Positions 14,000 to 23,118 of a stretch of 64,000 nt of DNA are shown one piece after another. The notes below the pieces were generated by a model that was given only the letters and a program-made list of their open reading frames with translations, had not been told where the DNA came from and searched no databases. The translations under genes and the position numbers were made by a program. Within the stretch, counting starts at the first letter, position 1. Each line of letters begins with the position of its first letter. The DNA lies in contig NZ_CP102845.1 in NCBI RefSeq assembly GCF_013307435.2, positions 3,656,001 through 3,720,000 of the forward strand, given 5' to 3'. The DNA is from Microvirga terrae (GTDB taxonomy: Bacteria > Pseudomonadota > Alphaproteobacteria > Rhizobiales > Beijerinckiaceae).

Positions 14000-15031
14000 T
14001 CAGGCGAGCCTGACATCCACGGCGATCATCTCGTGATCCGACACCGCCCTGCCCTCCCGGTCGAGGGCCGGGACGATCCGCGGGTTCGCCGCCTCGAGCC
14101 CGCGCACGACGATCCAATCGAGCTTGCCGAAGGGCGGCTCGTGCTTGGTCTTCGGCCCCGGCGTCTGGGTCGGGCGCGCGAGATTGGCGCCTGCCCAGGT
14201 AAAGCCCGCCTGCGCGAGATCGCCGAAGAGCGGCTCGGTGCGCTCCGGCGCCTCGAGGAGGAGATGCAGTTCGTCCTCGGCCCGCGGCAGCGCCTTGGTG
14301 TTGAAGTCGCCGCCGATCACGCAAGGCGCGTCCGGCGCGAGGGCATCGAGCGCCTGCAGCAGGGCGCGGATCTGCGCCTGCCGGTCGGCCGGATCGGTCT
14401 TGCTTTCGAGATGGGTGCTCACGACCCAGAGGGGCTGCGGCGCATCGCCGATACGGGCGGCGAGCGCCATGCGCCGGCCGATCCGCCTCTGCGCGCCCGA
14501 GAAGCCGGAGAACCACAGGCCGCCCTCCTCCAGCGGAATCAGGTGCGGCGCCTCAAGGGCGAGGCGGGTCACGATGGCGTTGCCATGGAGGCTCGCCACG
14601 TTGCGCTCGCCGGCATGCTCGCGCATCTCGCCCGCATCGCCGAGATCGAGTTCCACGAACTCGGCGCCGAACAGATAGCCCTCTCCGGAGGCGGCGGTGA
14701 GATCGCGCAGGTTGTGCGCGTTGCCCGATCGCGCCATGCCGCAATCGACCTCGCTCAGGAGCGCGATGTCGGCGCCGGCCCGTTCCAGGAGAAGGCGAGT
14801 CGCCGGCCGGTTCCCGAGACGCTCGCTGTTGAAGGCCGCGATCCGAAGGGTCGCCGGACAGGCCCGGACGCGGTCGGGCGGACCCTGTTCGATCGCCGCG
14901 AAGGCCGGGATCCGCCGCAGCAGGCGCGCATGGATATCCTCGCCGCGCCGCGATGCCGCTCGGGCCTCGTCCAGGATGGTTTGGTCCGGAACGGCGAGGT
15001 TCGGCACGACCCTGTCGATGACGGACCGCAT
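14000..15031 (-). CDS. Endonuclease/exonuclease/phosphatase family protein
   Basis: A 343-aa protein of the EEP superfamily (DNase I/APE1/sphingomyelinase fold), a metal-dependent phosphodiester or phosphomonoester hydrolase. Motifs in order: IAAFNSERL (Asn, ~residue 68), SEVDCG (metal Glu, ~97), GNAIVTR (~150), VVSTHLESK (His, ~206), IGGDFNTK (Asp/Asn pair, ~241), KLDWIVV (~303) and SDHEMI (catalytic His, ~334). No signal peptide is evident, so it is probably cytoplasmic. It is convergent with the YgjV-like gene and divergent from the small membrane protein at 15195. Substrate unknown. Confidence 0.85.
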   Translation of the reverse strand: MRSVIDRVVPNLAVPDQTILDEARAASRRGEDIHARLLRRIPAFAAIEQGPPDRVRACPATLRIAAFNSERLGNRPATRLLLERAGADIALLSEVDCGMARSGNAHNLRDLTAASGEGYLFGAEFVELDLGDAGEMREHAGERNVASLHGNAIVTRLALEAPHLIPLEEGGLWFSGFSGAQRRIGRRMALAARIGDAPQPLWVVSTHLESKTDPADRQAQIRALLQALDALAPDAPCVIGGDFNTKALPRAEDELHLLLEAPERTEPLFGDLAQAGFTWAGANLARPTQTPGPKTKHEPPFGKLDWIVVRGLEAANPRIVPALDREGRAVSDHEMIAVDVRLA

Positions 15032-15134
15032 GATGCGCGCTTCTCTCAGAAACAGGATCTCGGTCCTTCGCCAGATAGGGCGCTTCGCCCCGGCCGGAGC
15101 GTCGGGATTCAGGAATTTTTCAGCGTGACCTTTA

Positions 15135-15159
15135 GGAACTTTTTTATGCCAAGCCCGTT
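15135..15159 (+). promoter_or_regulatory. Sigma-EcfG (general stress) promoter
   Basis: GGAAC (15135-15139), 16-bp spacer, CGTT (15156-15159): an exact match to the alphaproteobacterial EcfG consensus. It lies 36 bases upstream of the ATG at 15195. Confidence 0.7.
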
Positions 15160-15194
15160 ATATGTGCGCATCAAGCTTTGCCGGGAGGAAGCCC

Positions 15195-15401
15195 ATGATC
15201 TTTTGGGCTGCTGTTGTTGCGCTCGTCGTGGGCGCATTCGTCTATGTCGGCGACCTCTCTTCGGCCCTGCCCTCGGCCCTCGTCAGCCTGGCGGAGATCG
15301 GCGGCGTCGTCGCCCTGTTCACCCTGGTCTGCGCCGCCGAGGTCTTCAGCATCCCGAAGGGGTCGACCTTCGACAAGGGATCTCCGACCCCCGAAGCCTG
15401 A
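15195..15401 (+). CDS. Small membrane protein under an EcfG promoter
   Basis: A 68-aa protein with two hydrophobic segments (IFWAAVVALVVGAFVYVG, residues 2-19, and ALVSLAEIGGVVALFTLVCAAEVF, 25-48) and a short polar tail. A GGGAGGAA ribosome binding site precedes the ATG. The exact sigma-EcfG promoter upstream suggests induction by general stress and stationary phase. No family recognised. Confidence 0.7.
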   Translation: MIFWAAVVALVVGAFVYVGDLSSALPSALVSLAEIGGVVALFTLVCAAEVFSIPKGSTFDKGSPTPEA

Positions 15402-17026
<1,625 letters not shown>

Positions 17027-17052
17027 TCCGTTCAGAGCCATCACCGTAGAGA

Positions 17053-17078
17053 GGGCGGCCGAAAGGTCGCCCTTTTTT
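17053..17078 (+). terminator. Rho-independent terminator after the TRAP binding protein
   Basis: 8-bp stem (17053-17060 with 17065-17072, loop GAAA, one G-T pair) followed by T6 (17073-17078). Confidence 0.85.
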
Positions 17079-17186
17079 CTCGCCCCCTTCGTGCCCAGAT
17101 AAGACGCTCGCCGCAACGGACCTCGTGCGCTCGCGACTCGGCGGGCGCTGGGCCATCGCCTGAGTATCAAGGGGCACCGACAGACG

Positions 17187-17792
17187 ATGCGTTGGACGTT
17201 CCGGATCAGTTTTCTCCTTTTCCTCGCCTGGGCGATCTTCATGGTTTCGCCCTTCGTCGCGCTCTACGATCTCTCGAAGGCCGTCGAAGCCCGAGACATC
17301 GGTCGGATCACCGAACGGGTCAACTTCAATGCGCTCCGCGCTTCCCTGGCCCGTCAGATCCTGGGCGAGTACCTGAAGAGCCAGGACCTCGACGGACTTG
17401 GCCAGCAGGCTGCCGCACAGGCCGGCACCGCCGTCCTGAACCCGGTTCTCGAAGAACTCATCACGCCGCAAGCCGTCATCGACCTTCTCGACGACGGGCA
17501 GTTGCAGCAGGTGGCCGGCCCGCAGGGCCGCGGCGCCCTCTTTTTCCCCGTCGGCTTCGATGCTTCGTCGCTCGAGAACGGGTGGCGCACCTTCATCTTT
17601 TCGGAATCGCAAGGCTTCCGCTCGGTCACCATCCCGCTCCCGCCCGATGAACCGAAGGAGCGACAGTTCAAGATCACCCTGCGCCTGAGTGGCACAACCT
17701 GGCGGCTGACGGGGATCGAACTTCCCGATCCGCTTCGGGAAGAATTGATCAAGCGCGCGACGGCCGCAACGAAGTCTAGGCCAAGGCTCTAA
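17187..17792 (+). CDS. DUF2939 family protein
   Basis: A 201-aa protein with one N-terminal membrane segment (ISFLLFLAWAIFMVSPFVALY, residues ~7-27) and a periplasmic domain. The segment LSKAVEARDIGRITERVNFNALRASLARQ is the DUF2939 signature. The C-terminal part has an isolated beta-rich region (RQFKITLRLSGTTWRLTGIEL). It stands alone between two terminated units. Function unknown. Confidence 0.75.
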   Translation: MRWTFRISFLLFLAWAIFMVSPFVALYDLSKAVEARDIGRITERVNFNALRASLARQILGEYLKSQDLDGLGQQAAAQAGTAVLNPVLEELITPQAVIDLLDDGQLQQVAGPQGRGALFFPVGFDASSLENGWRTFIFSESQGFRSVTIPLPPDEPKERQFKITLRLSGTTWRLTGIELPDPLREELIKRATAATKSRPRL

Positions 17793-17802
17793 GGCTAATG
17801 CT

Positions 17803-17828
17803 GGAACCTTAAGCATAAAAGGGGCGTT
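17803..17828 (+). promoter_or_regulatory. Sigma-EcfG (general stress) promoter
   Basis: GGAAC (17803-17807), 17-bp spacer, CGTT (17825-17828): exact EcfG consensus, 36 bases upstream of the start codon at 17864. Confidence 0.7.
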
Positions 17829-17863
17829 ACCCATCAGACGATTATCTGATGAAGGATCAAGTT

Positions 17864-18178
17864 ATGCGTAAGTTTGCTTTCGGGATCGCCGCAGCCTCCC
17901 TCTTGATCATGCCTCACCTTGCTTCGGCACAGGAAGGCACCGCCGCAGGCGTCGCAACCGGCGCTGTGACAGGCGCCATCGTCGGAGGTCCGGTGGGCGC
18001 GGTCGTCGGCGCCGGGGTCGGCGGCATCGCGGGTGGTCTCGCCGAGCAGAACGCGAAGATGCAGAACGCCCCGGGCGTCGTCGTGGTCCCCGATGCCGCG
18101 ACGACCGGGTCGATCCGGCAGCGGACATGCACGGTGGACGCCTACGGCAATCAAGCCTGCACGGAGGTCGTTCGATAG
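17864..18178 (+). CDS. Glycine-zipper envelope protein under an EcfG promoter
   Basis: A 104-aa protein with a signal peptide (MRKFAFGIAAASLLIMPHLASA) and a mature glycine-zipper segment (GVATGAVTGAIVGGPVGAVVGAGVGG, residues ~29-54) that could pack against or insert in a membrane. The tail carries RTCTVDAYGNQAC with two cysteines. An AAGGA ribosome binding site places the start at 17864 and not at the ATG 15 bases before. The exact EcfG promoter upstream suggests stress induction. A bidirectional terminator follows. It resembles in design the lipoprotein inside the GTA cluster (5350-5553). Confidence 0.8.
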   Translation: MRKFAFGIAAASLLIMPHLASAQEGTAAGVATGAVTGAIVGGPVGAVVGAGVGGIAGGLAEQNAKMQNAPGVVVVPDAATTGSIRQRTCTVDAYGNQACTEVVR

Positions 18179-18201
18179 CGGGAGAGTCGATCAGAGATGC
18201 C

Positions 18202-18235
18202 GAAAAGCCCGCCTGGGAAACCAGGCGGGCTTTTC
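18202..18235 (+). terminator. Rho-independent terminator, bidirectional
   Basis: A perfect stem of at least 15 bp (GAAAAGCCCGCCTGG with CCAGGCGGGCTTTTC, loop GAAA). The A/T ends of the stem give a U-rich end in both directions, so it could also stop the minus-strand small gene at 18302-18379. Confidence 0.85.
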
Positions 18236-18301
18236 GCTACGCGGGACTAAAACAATCCCTAAACAGTCCTCATCGATGAAGAACAGTATTCAAAACGTTG
18301 G

Positions 18302-18379
18302 TCAGTGGATGAATAGCCACCCCACCATTGCGAGCGGAAACACAGTGCCAAGAATAAAACAGATGACTTGCGAAGTCAT
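18302..18379 (-). CDS. 25-aa single-span membrane microprotein
   Basis: A short open frame, M-T-S-Q-V-I-C-F-I-L-G-T-V-F-P-L-A-M-V-G-W-L-F-I-H, which is one hydrophobic helix with a single proline. A perfect GGAGGG ribosome binding site lies 6 bases before the ATG. On the same strand a near-consensus EcfG promoter ends 22 bases upstream and a terminator lies ~70 bases downstream. The unit promoter, Shine-Dalgarno, frame and terminator is complete. No homologue recognised; expression is unproven. Confidence 0.5.
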   Translation of the reverse strand: MTSQVICFILGTVFPLAMVGWLFIH

Positions 18380-18401
18380 TTGAATCCCTCCATGGCACGA
18401 T

Positions 18402-18426
18402 AACCGGTAACATTAAAATACGTTCC
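18402..18426 (-). promoter_or_regulatory. Near-consensus sigma-EcfG promoter, minus strand
   Basis: On the minus strand GGAAC (18426-18422), 16-bp spacer, GGTT (18405-18402). One base differs from the -10 consensus CGTT. It would drive the 25-aa microprotein gene. The rest of the gap 18179-18568 shows nothing further. Confidence 0.4.
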
Positions 18427-18568
18427 CCCGAACTACGAAACTGCGCAAACAGCTCCCGCGGAACCACAAGGATGTAGTCTGAAATATCTTGGATCTACGT
18501 CGACATCGATTGAGGGAACCGAGCCCCGCCACCTCGATTGTCACAACAGACAGCGTGAGGCGTAAACG

Positions 18569-19657
18569 ATGATGGATCAGGACCGTTCCGGGTGGGGCAA
18601 CATGGACGACGCGCAATTCGTCCGTAAGACCTTGATCGTTCTAGGCATAGCGGCGCTCGCCCTCCTCCTGTGGAAGCTGTCGGATGTTCTTCTTCTCGCC
18701 TTCGGGGCCGTTCTGGTGGCCATTCTTCTGCATGCGGCTTCGGAGGCTCTCGAACGCTTTCTCAGGGTGCCCAGCCGCTGGAGCTTGACCGTTGCCAGTC
18801 TGCTCATCTTCATCCTGTTCCTGGCCATCATTACGCTGTTCGGAACGCAGGTTCGGGCCCAGTTCTCCAACGTGGTCGAGCGGCTGCCTTCGGCAATCGA
18901 CAATTTCAGCAAGCAGCTCGGCATCGGACCAGTGAGCGACGATCTATCGGAGATCGTGAACAATGCGCCGACCAGCGGAATGGCGGCTCGGCTCGCCGGG
19001 ATCGGCGGCGCCATTCTGGATGGGCTGGCGGACTTCATCCTGGTGGTGATTGCAGGCCTCTACATCGCGGCCGCGCCGCGCGTCTACCGCCAAGGCTTGG
19101 TCAAGCTGTTTCCCGTAAGGCATCATGGGCGGGTCGAAAGCTCGCTGCAGGCATCCGGCCAAGCCCTGAAGCTGTGGCTGACCTCGCAGCTGATCGCCAT
19201 GGCCTGTGTGGCGGTGCTGTCGACCATCGCGTTCTGGCTGATCGGCCTGCCCTCCGCGCTTGCGCTCGGCCTCATTGCGGGCATGGCCGATTTCATCCCG
19301 TTTCTCGGCCCGATCCTGGGAGCGCTGCCGGCCGTCCTGATCGCCTTCAGCGTGAGCGGCGAGGCGGCGCTCTGGACCGTGGTCGCGGTTATCGCGATCC
19401 AGCAGATCGAGGGCAACGTGATCTTCCCGATGGTTGCGCGACGGGTGATCAGCATACCTCCGGCTTTGGCGCTGTTCGCCATCCTGATCGGGAGCGTCCT
19501 GTTCGGGACCCTGGGGCTGATCTTCGGCTTCCCCCTCGCGGTGGTCACCTATGTGCTGGTGAAGAAGCTTTATGTGCGCGAGACGCTCGGGGAGCAGACC
19601 GACGTCCCGGGCGAGCCGGGCCATGGCGGTCGACGGGAGGCCGATTCGAAGGCGTGA
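18569..19657 (+). CDS. AI-2E family transporter
   Basis: A 362-aa polytopic membrane protein with about seven to eight helices. The family hallmarks are the central soluble loop (residues ~95-150, with FSKQLGIGP...) and the C-terminal block GMADFIPFLGPILGALPAVLIAF plus IEGNVIFPMVARR and FGFPLAVVTYVLVKKLY. Members are putative exporters of small molecules or function in sodium/proton exchange; calling this one an AI-2 exporter would be over-interpretation. The tail after residue 340 is hydrophilic. It is monocistronic. Confidence 0.85.
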   Translation: MMDQDRSGWGNMDDAQFVRKTLIVLGIAALALLLWKLSDVLLLAFGAVLVAILLHAASEALERFLRVPSRWSLTVASLLIFILFLAIITLFGTQVRAQFSNVVERLPSAIDNFSKQLGIGPVSDDLSEIVNNAPTSGMAARLAGIGGAILDGLADFILVVIAGLYIAAAPRVYRQGLVKLFPVRHHGRVESSLQASGQALKLWLTSQLIAMACVAVLSTIAFWLIGLPSALALGLIAGMADFIPFLGPILGALPAVLIAFSVSGEAALWTVVAVIAIQQIEGNVIFPMVARRVISIPPALALFAILIGSVLFGTLGLIFGFPLAVVTYVLVKKLYVRETLGEQTDVPGEPGHGGRREADSKA

Positions 19658-19887
19658 GACCAAGCGAGACACGCGAGGCCGACAAGGCCCACGGCCGCCT
19701 GCAATCCCGAGGAACACGCCCTTGAGCGCATGAGCATATGCCTTACACTATGATTAGCTTCTATGCGGCGGAATGAGATCCTGCGCGTCCTGCACCTTCT
19801 CGCCAGACAGGTCCCGCATCGTTTTGAGTCCAGGAATGATCGTTCGAAGTTGGGGTCCGACGAAATCGATACATGAAGGAGGCTGGC

Positions 19888-20235
19888 ATGAAGGCTTATA
19901 AGCTCGGTCTGTTGGCGCTGTTCGGAACCCTGTCAGGCCTGCCAGCTGCGGCGCAGCAGCTCCCCCGTTTCAATGTCGAGGCAACCTGCAAGGAGGCCCA
20001 GCCCCTCACTCCACAGGATACGAATCCTTACGAGAGCTGCATGCGGGACGAGACGGCAGCCGAACGCCAGCTCCGAGACATCTGGAGCAGCGCGCCGGAG
20101 GGCACGCGCACGACCTGCGGGCAGGAAGCGCAGATCGGCGGGACGCCCAGCTATGTGGACATGCTCACCTGCCTGCAGGTCGCCCAGGGAACGAGCCCGA
20201 CCCTGACGTCGCGTCGCCGGAAGCCCGGCCAGTAA
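19888..20235 (+). CDS. Small secreted hypothetical protein
   Basis: A 115-aa protein with a signal peptide (MKAYKLGLLALFGTLSGLPAAA) and a mature region with four cysteines (ATC, ESC, TTC, LTC). The DTNPYESCMRDETAAERQLRDIW stretch is typical of small Rhizobiales periplasmic proteins of unknown function. A GAAGGAGG ribosome binding site fixes the start at 19888. Convergent with the gene at 20267. Confidence 0.72.
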   Translation: MKAYKLGLLALFGTLSGLPAAAQQLPRFNVEATCKEAQPLTPQDTNPYESCMRDETAAERQLRDIWSSAPEGTRTTCGQEAQIGGTPSYVDMLTCLQVAQGTSPTLTSRRRKPGQ

Positions 20236-20266
20236 ACCGCTCGGGCGAGCTCTGGACCAGACAATC

Positions 20267-20488
20267 TCACATTTGTGGTGGCGGAATGGGATTGGAGCGG
20301 CGCGGCTTTGGCGCCGCGACGAGGCGAAACTGCACTGGGGGCGACGTCCAGTCGAACGGCAGTTGGAGGGGAACGGAGCAGGTGGTCAGCAGGTTGCGGC
20401 CCTCCCCGTTCCTGACCTCGAACACGAAGCCGGGCCGCTCCAGCTGCGCGCAGCTTGGCCACCGATCGAAGTCGATCCAGTCACTCAT
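20267..20488 (-). CDS. Small hypothetical protein downstream of the serralysin-like gene
   Basis: A 73-aa protein without signal peptide, rich in prolines and aromatics (SDWIDFDRWP, LPFDWTSPPVQF). A GAGGAG ribosome binding site precedes the ATG, which lies 23 bases after the metalloprotease stop codon, so the two are co-transcribed. Proteins of this size and composition recur in Methylobacteriaceae-like genomes, from memory. No function known; a partner or control role for the protease is only a guess. Confidence 0.6.
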   Translation of the reverse strand: MSDWIDFDRWPSCAQLERPGFVFEVRNGEGRNLLTTCSVPLQLPFDWTSPPVQFRLVAAPKPRRSNPIPPPQM

Positions 20489-20511
20489 CGGCGGATCTCC
20501 TCGAACCTCCA

Positions 20512-21903
20512 TCAGAGAAGGAAGTCGCTCGCGGCGAGGGTTGTGATTCCTGCGACATTGATGCGAAAATCCGCGATCTTGTCGCCGTTCACGTCCCCGG
20601 AGAGCACGCTGCCGGAGAAGGCCAGCTGTCCGCTCGCACCCGTGAACGCCTTGTTGCCGATGAACGAGAATGCCTGATCCCCGCCGGCCGCCGTGTTGGC
20701 ATCGATGGTGCGCAGATCGATGCGGTCGGAGCCCCGCAGGAAGTCCTGGATCGTATCCCGCGCGTTTGGGAGAGAATCCTTGACGGAGTTGAAATCGAAG
20801 ATGTCAGCCCCGGCGCCTCCGGCGAGCGTATCGGCTCCCGCACCTCCCTCAAGTGAGTCGCTTCCTCCGATGCCGTACAGCCTGTCCGAGCCGGAACCGG
20901 CTCTGAGCAGGTTGGCGCCATCGTTACCGGTCAGGGAATCATTGCCCGATCCGCCGACGGCATTCTCGATGAGCGACCGGGCATCGCCCTGGAAAAGCAA
21001 GGCATTGGCGATGTTGCCGGCGGCCGTTTTCGTGCCCTCCCAGTTCAGTTTCGCCAGTTGAGCCGTGGACGTCTTGATCCATTCACCGGGACGGAGATCG
21101 ATAGTGAGGTTCGATGTATAGGCGGAAAGGTCGTAGGTATCGTTTCCACCCCCGTCCCAGATCGTGAGGAAGACCTTGTTGGCGCCCGGCCTCCCCTGGC
21201 CGACCCCGTTGATGGACATCTCTCCGGTCGTCGGACTCCACGCATAGGTCGAGTTGCCGCCATTGGTGGCGTAGTTTGCCCCGTACATCTGCTGCACGGC
21301 CGCGATATCGTACATCATCAGCGACTGCGCATAGCTCCAGGTTTCATTCGTGTAGCCTGCCGTGTTCGAGGCCCCGACATAGGAGCGATAGCTCATGACC
21401 GTATACTCCAGCGAGTCTCGGTCCTGCGGCATGACGTTGCCTTCATGCGTGTGCTCGAGCCCGAGCGCGTGCCCGAGCTCGTGCAGGAACACCATGAAGG
21501 CGTAGTTGCCCTTCACGGGGCTGGTGAAATAGCCGTTTGAGCTGTTGAACCAGACATCCCCACCTTCGGCCGCCGTATTGGGGAGGTAGGCCCAGGCCGA
21601 CTCGGTCTTGTCGGACATCGCAAAGCGGATGTCGGCGTGCTGCGTTGCGGTTTCGCCGCTTTCGGTGAATGCCAGGTTCGCGACTGCCGCATATGTCTTC
21701 AGAGCATTGCGTGCGGTCGTCTGCTGAACTGCACTGAGGCTGCCGAAATTCGTAATGTTCTCCGCTGTACCGTAAGAATTTCCGTAGTCGGAACCATTCG
21801 TAGGAAAGCTATAGATTAAGCTGTTAGACGCCCATTTATAATCGCCGAGAACACCATCGATATACGCATTTCCAGTCATGCCGTAAGTAGCAATAGCAGG
21901 CAT
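20512..21903 (-). CDS. Serralysin-like M10 metalloprotease with RTX repeats
   Basis: A 463-aa zinc protease. The extended zinc motif HELGHALGLEH is at residues 141-151 (zinc ligands His141, His145 and His151, catalytic Glu142), and the Met-turn SLEYTVMSYRSY is at ~165-173. C-terminal RTX nonapeptides (GGSGNDSLT, GGAGADTL, GGAGADIF) at ~325-385 bind calcium and, in this family, guide secretion by a type I system. There is no N-terminal signal peptide, which fits that route. The C-terminus ends in DFLL, a typical hydrophobic secretion end. No type I exporter genes are nearby. The ATG at 21903 removes a non-homologous N-terminal extension. Confidence 0.9.
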   Translation of the reverse strand: MPAIATYGMTGNAYIDGVLGDYKWASNSLIYSFPTNGSDYGNSYGTAENITNFGSLSAVQQTTARNALKTYAAVANLAFTESGETATQHADIRFAMSDKTESAWAYLPNTAAEGGDVWFNSSNGYFTSPVKGNYAFMVFLHELGHALGLEHTHEGNVMPQDRDSLEYTVMSYRSYVGASNTAGYTNETWSYAQSLMMYDIAAVQQMYGANYATNGGNSTYAWSPTTGEMSINGVGQGRPGANKVFLTIWDGGGNDTYDLSAYTSNLTIDLRPGEWIKTSTAQLAKLNWEGTKTAAGNIANALLFQGDARSLIENAVGGSGNDSLTGNDGANLLRAGSGSDRLYGIGGSDSLEGGAGADTLAGGAGADIFDFNSVKDSLPNARDTIQDFLRGSDRIDLRTIDANTAAGGDQAFSFIGNKAFTGASGQLAFSGSVLSGDVNGDKIADFRINVAGITTLAASDFLL

Positions 21904-22266
21904 AGAACCACCCTGTTTGGAAATTATTCTGAAGAATAGTGGGATCAGAGCTGTTGCGGGGTCGATGAGGTTTGCCTTTAGGCGCGACCGTGGCAATTAC
22001 CCGAAAGAGATGAGGGTGACTCTAAAGGGGTAGAATCGCGCGTCGCACCCGATGCCTCAGGCTCCCAGGCGCCGGTGGCGAGACCGGGTCGCCGCGCTTT
22101 CCCAGGGTGCGGAGGAATACGTCAGAGGCTTGAGAGCACGGGATCTGCGGCGGTTTGTCCTGCAGGATGAACAGGACCTTCGAACGCTGCACGGAGGGGT
22201 GCGTGGGCTGGCACGCGCCAAGGACGCCCCCTGGAACGGCGGCCTTGCGATTCGACCGCCGAGCGG
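21904..22266. other. Intergenic region without a supported gene
   Basis: 363 bp upstream of the metalloprotease gene and downstream of the cysteine-cluster gene. The ~100 bp next to the protease are AT-rich relative to the window and probably hold its promoter, but no convincing -35/-10 pair was found. Overlapping frames at 22022-22270 and 22052-22432 are not credible. Confidence 0.5.
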
Positions 22267-22791
22267 TCACTCGTTTCTGGCGCCCGGGTCTTCCATCGGC
22301 CAGTCGGTGATGCGCTCCAGGAGTTCGGCGATCGTGAACTCCTCCTCCGGTCCTGCGACCCGGTCACGGACAGAGATCCCGGCCGCATGCACCGTCTCCG
22401 GGTCCCCCGAGACGAGCGGGTGCCACCAGTAGAGGTCGTGACCCTCGGCGAGAAGGCGATAGGCGCAGGTCTCGGGCAGCCACGAGAGGCTGCGCACCGC
22501 CTGAGGCGTCAGACGGACGCAATCGGCCACCTTGGCCTGACGGTTTGGATAGTCGCGGCAGCGGCAGGTCTGGTCGTCGAGAAGAGTGCAGCCCACGTCC
22601 GTGTACATCACCTCGGCCGTATCCTCGTCCTCGAGCTTGACCAGGCAGCAGCGTCCGCATCCGTCGCACAGGCTCTCCCATTCATCGAGGCTCATGGCTT
22701 CGAGCGACTTCGCGCGCCAGAAGGGCTGCTCCTCCGGCAGAGGGCGAATGACGGGTGCGGCGTTTGGCATAGGGGCGCTTTGACGTCTCAT
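22267..22791 (-). CDS. YcgN family cysteine cluster protein
   Basis: A ~174-aa UPF0260/YkgJ-type protein. The cysteines are in the family arrangement: [15 protein letters not shown] near residues 42-56, then [25 protein letters not shown] and ETCAYRLL. Such clusters probably bind zinc or an iron-sulfur centre; the biochemical role is unknown. [14 protein letters not shown] near the start is also conserved. Start choice is uncertain: ATG at 22791, ATG at 22770 or an upstream GTG at 22824; none has a good ribosome binding site. Confidence 0.85.
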   Translation of the reverse strand: MRRQSAPMPNAAPVIRPLPEEQPFWRAKSLEAMSLDEWESLCDGCGRCCLVKLEDEDTAEVMYTDVGCTLLDDQTCRCRDYPNRQAKVADCVRLTPQAVRSLSWLPETCAYRLLAEGHDLYWWHPLVSGDPETVHAAGISVRDRVAGPEEEFTIAELLERITDWPMEDPGARNE

Positions 22792-23017
22792 TGAGGCGGT
22801 TTGAAGGAACGTGCTAATCCGCACGGAAGGCCGCCCTTACTTCCTAAGAGGTAAATCTCTGTGAACCTACAAACAAGGTTCTGAGTTATATATATCAGCA
22901 GCGCCACGCTTCGGCGTCGCCGCCAGCGTATCGGGCAGAACGGGAAGTCCGCGTCAGCACAAAGGGGACCGGGCTCATCTTTCCGCGCGAGGCGTTACCG
23001 AGAAGGCCGAGCCTCGG

Positions 23018-23063
23018 ATGCATCCCGAAAGTGCATTCCTCTTTTGGGACCGATGCTCTAGGG
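23018..23063. repeat. Decayed copy of a second palindromic repeat family
   Basis: Remnant of the GAGCATC...CGATGCTC element (here ATGCATCCCGAAAGTG...GGGACCGATGCTC). It lies in the 327-bp gap 22792-23118, which otherwise has only an AT-rich stretch near 22880-22895 and no gene. Confidence 0.35.
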
Positions 23064-23118
23064 AATTCAAAGATCATAATCGAGGCATGTCAGGTCTCTG
23101 ACTGCCCAAAGGACCACC

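Noticed and set aside
18569..19657. Naming the AI-2E family protein as an AI-2 exporter (tqsA)
   Set aside because: Family members differ widely in substrate and nothing in the context points to autoinducer-2.
22022..22432. Overlapping frames on both strands downstream of the cysteine-cluster gene
   Set aside because: They overlap that gene or each other and lack start signals or family features.
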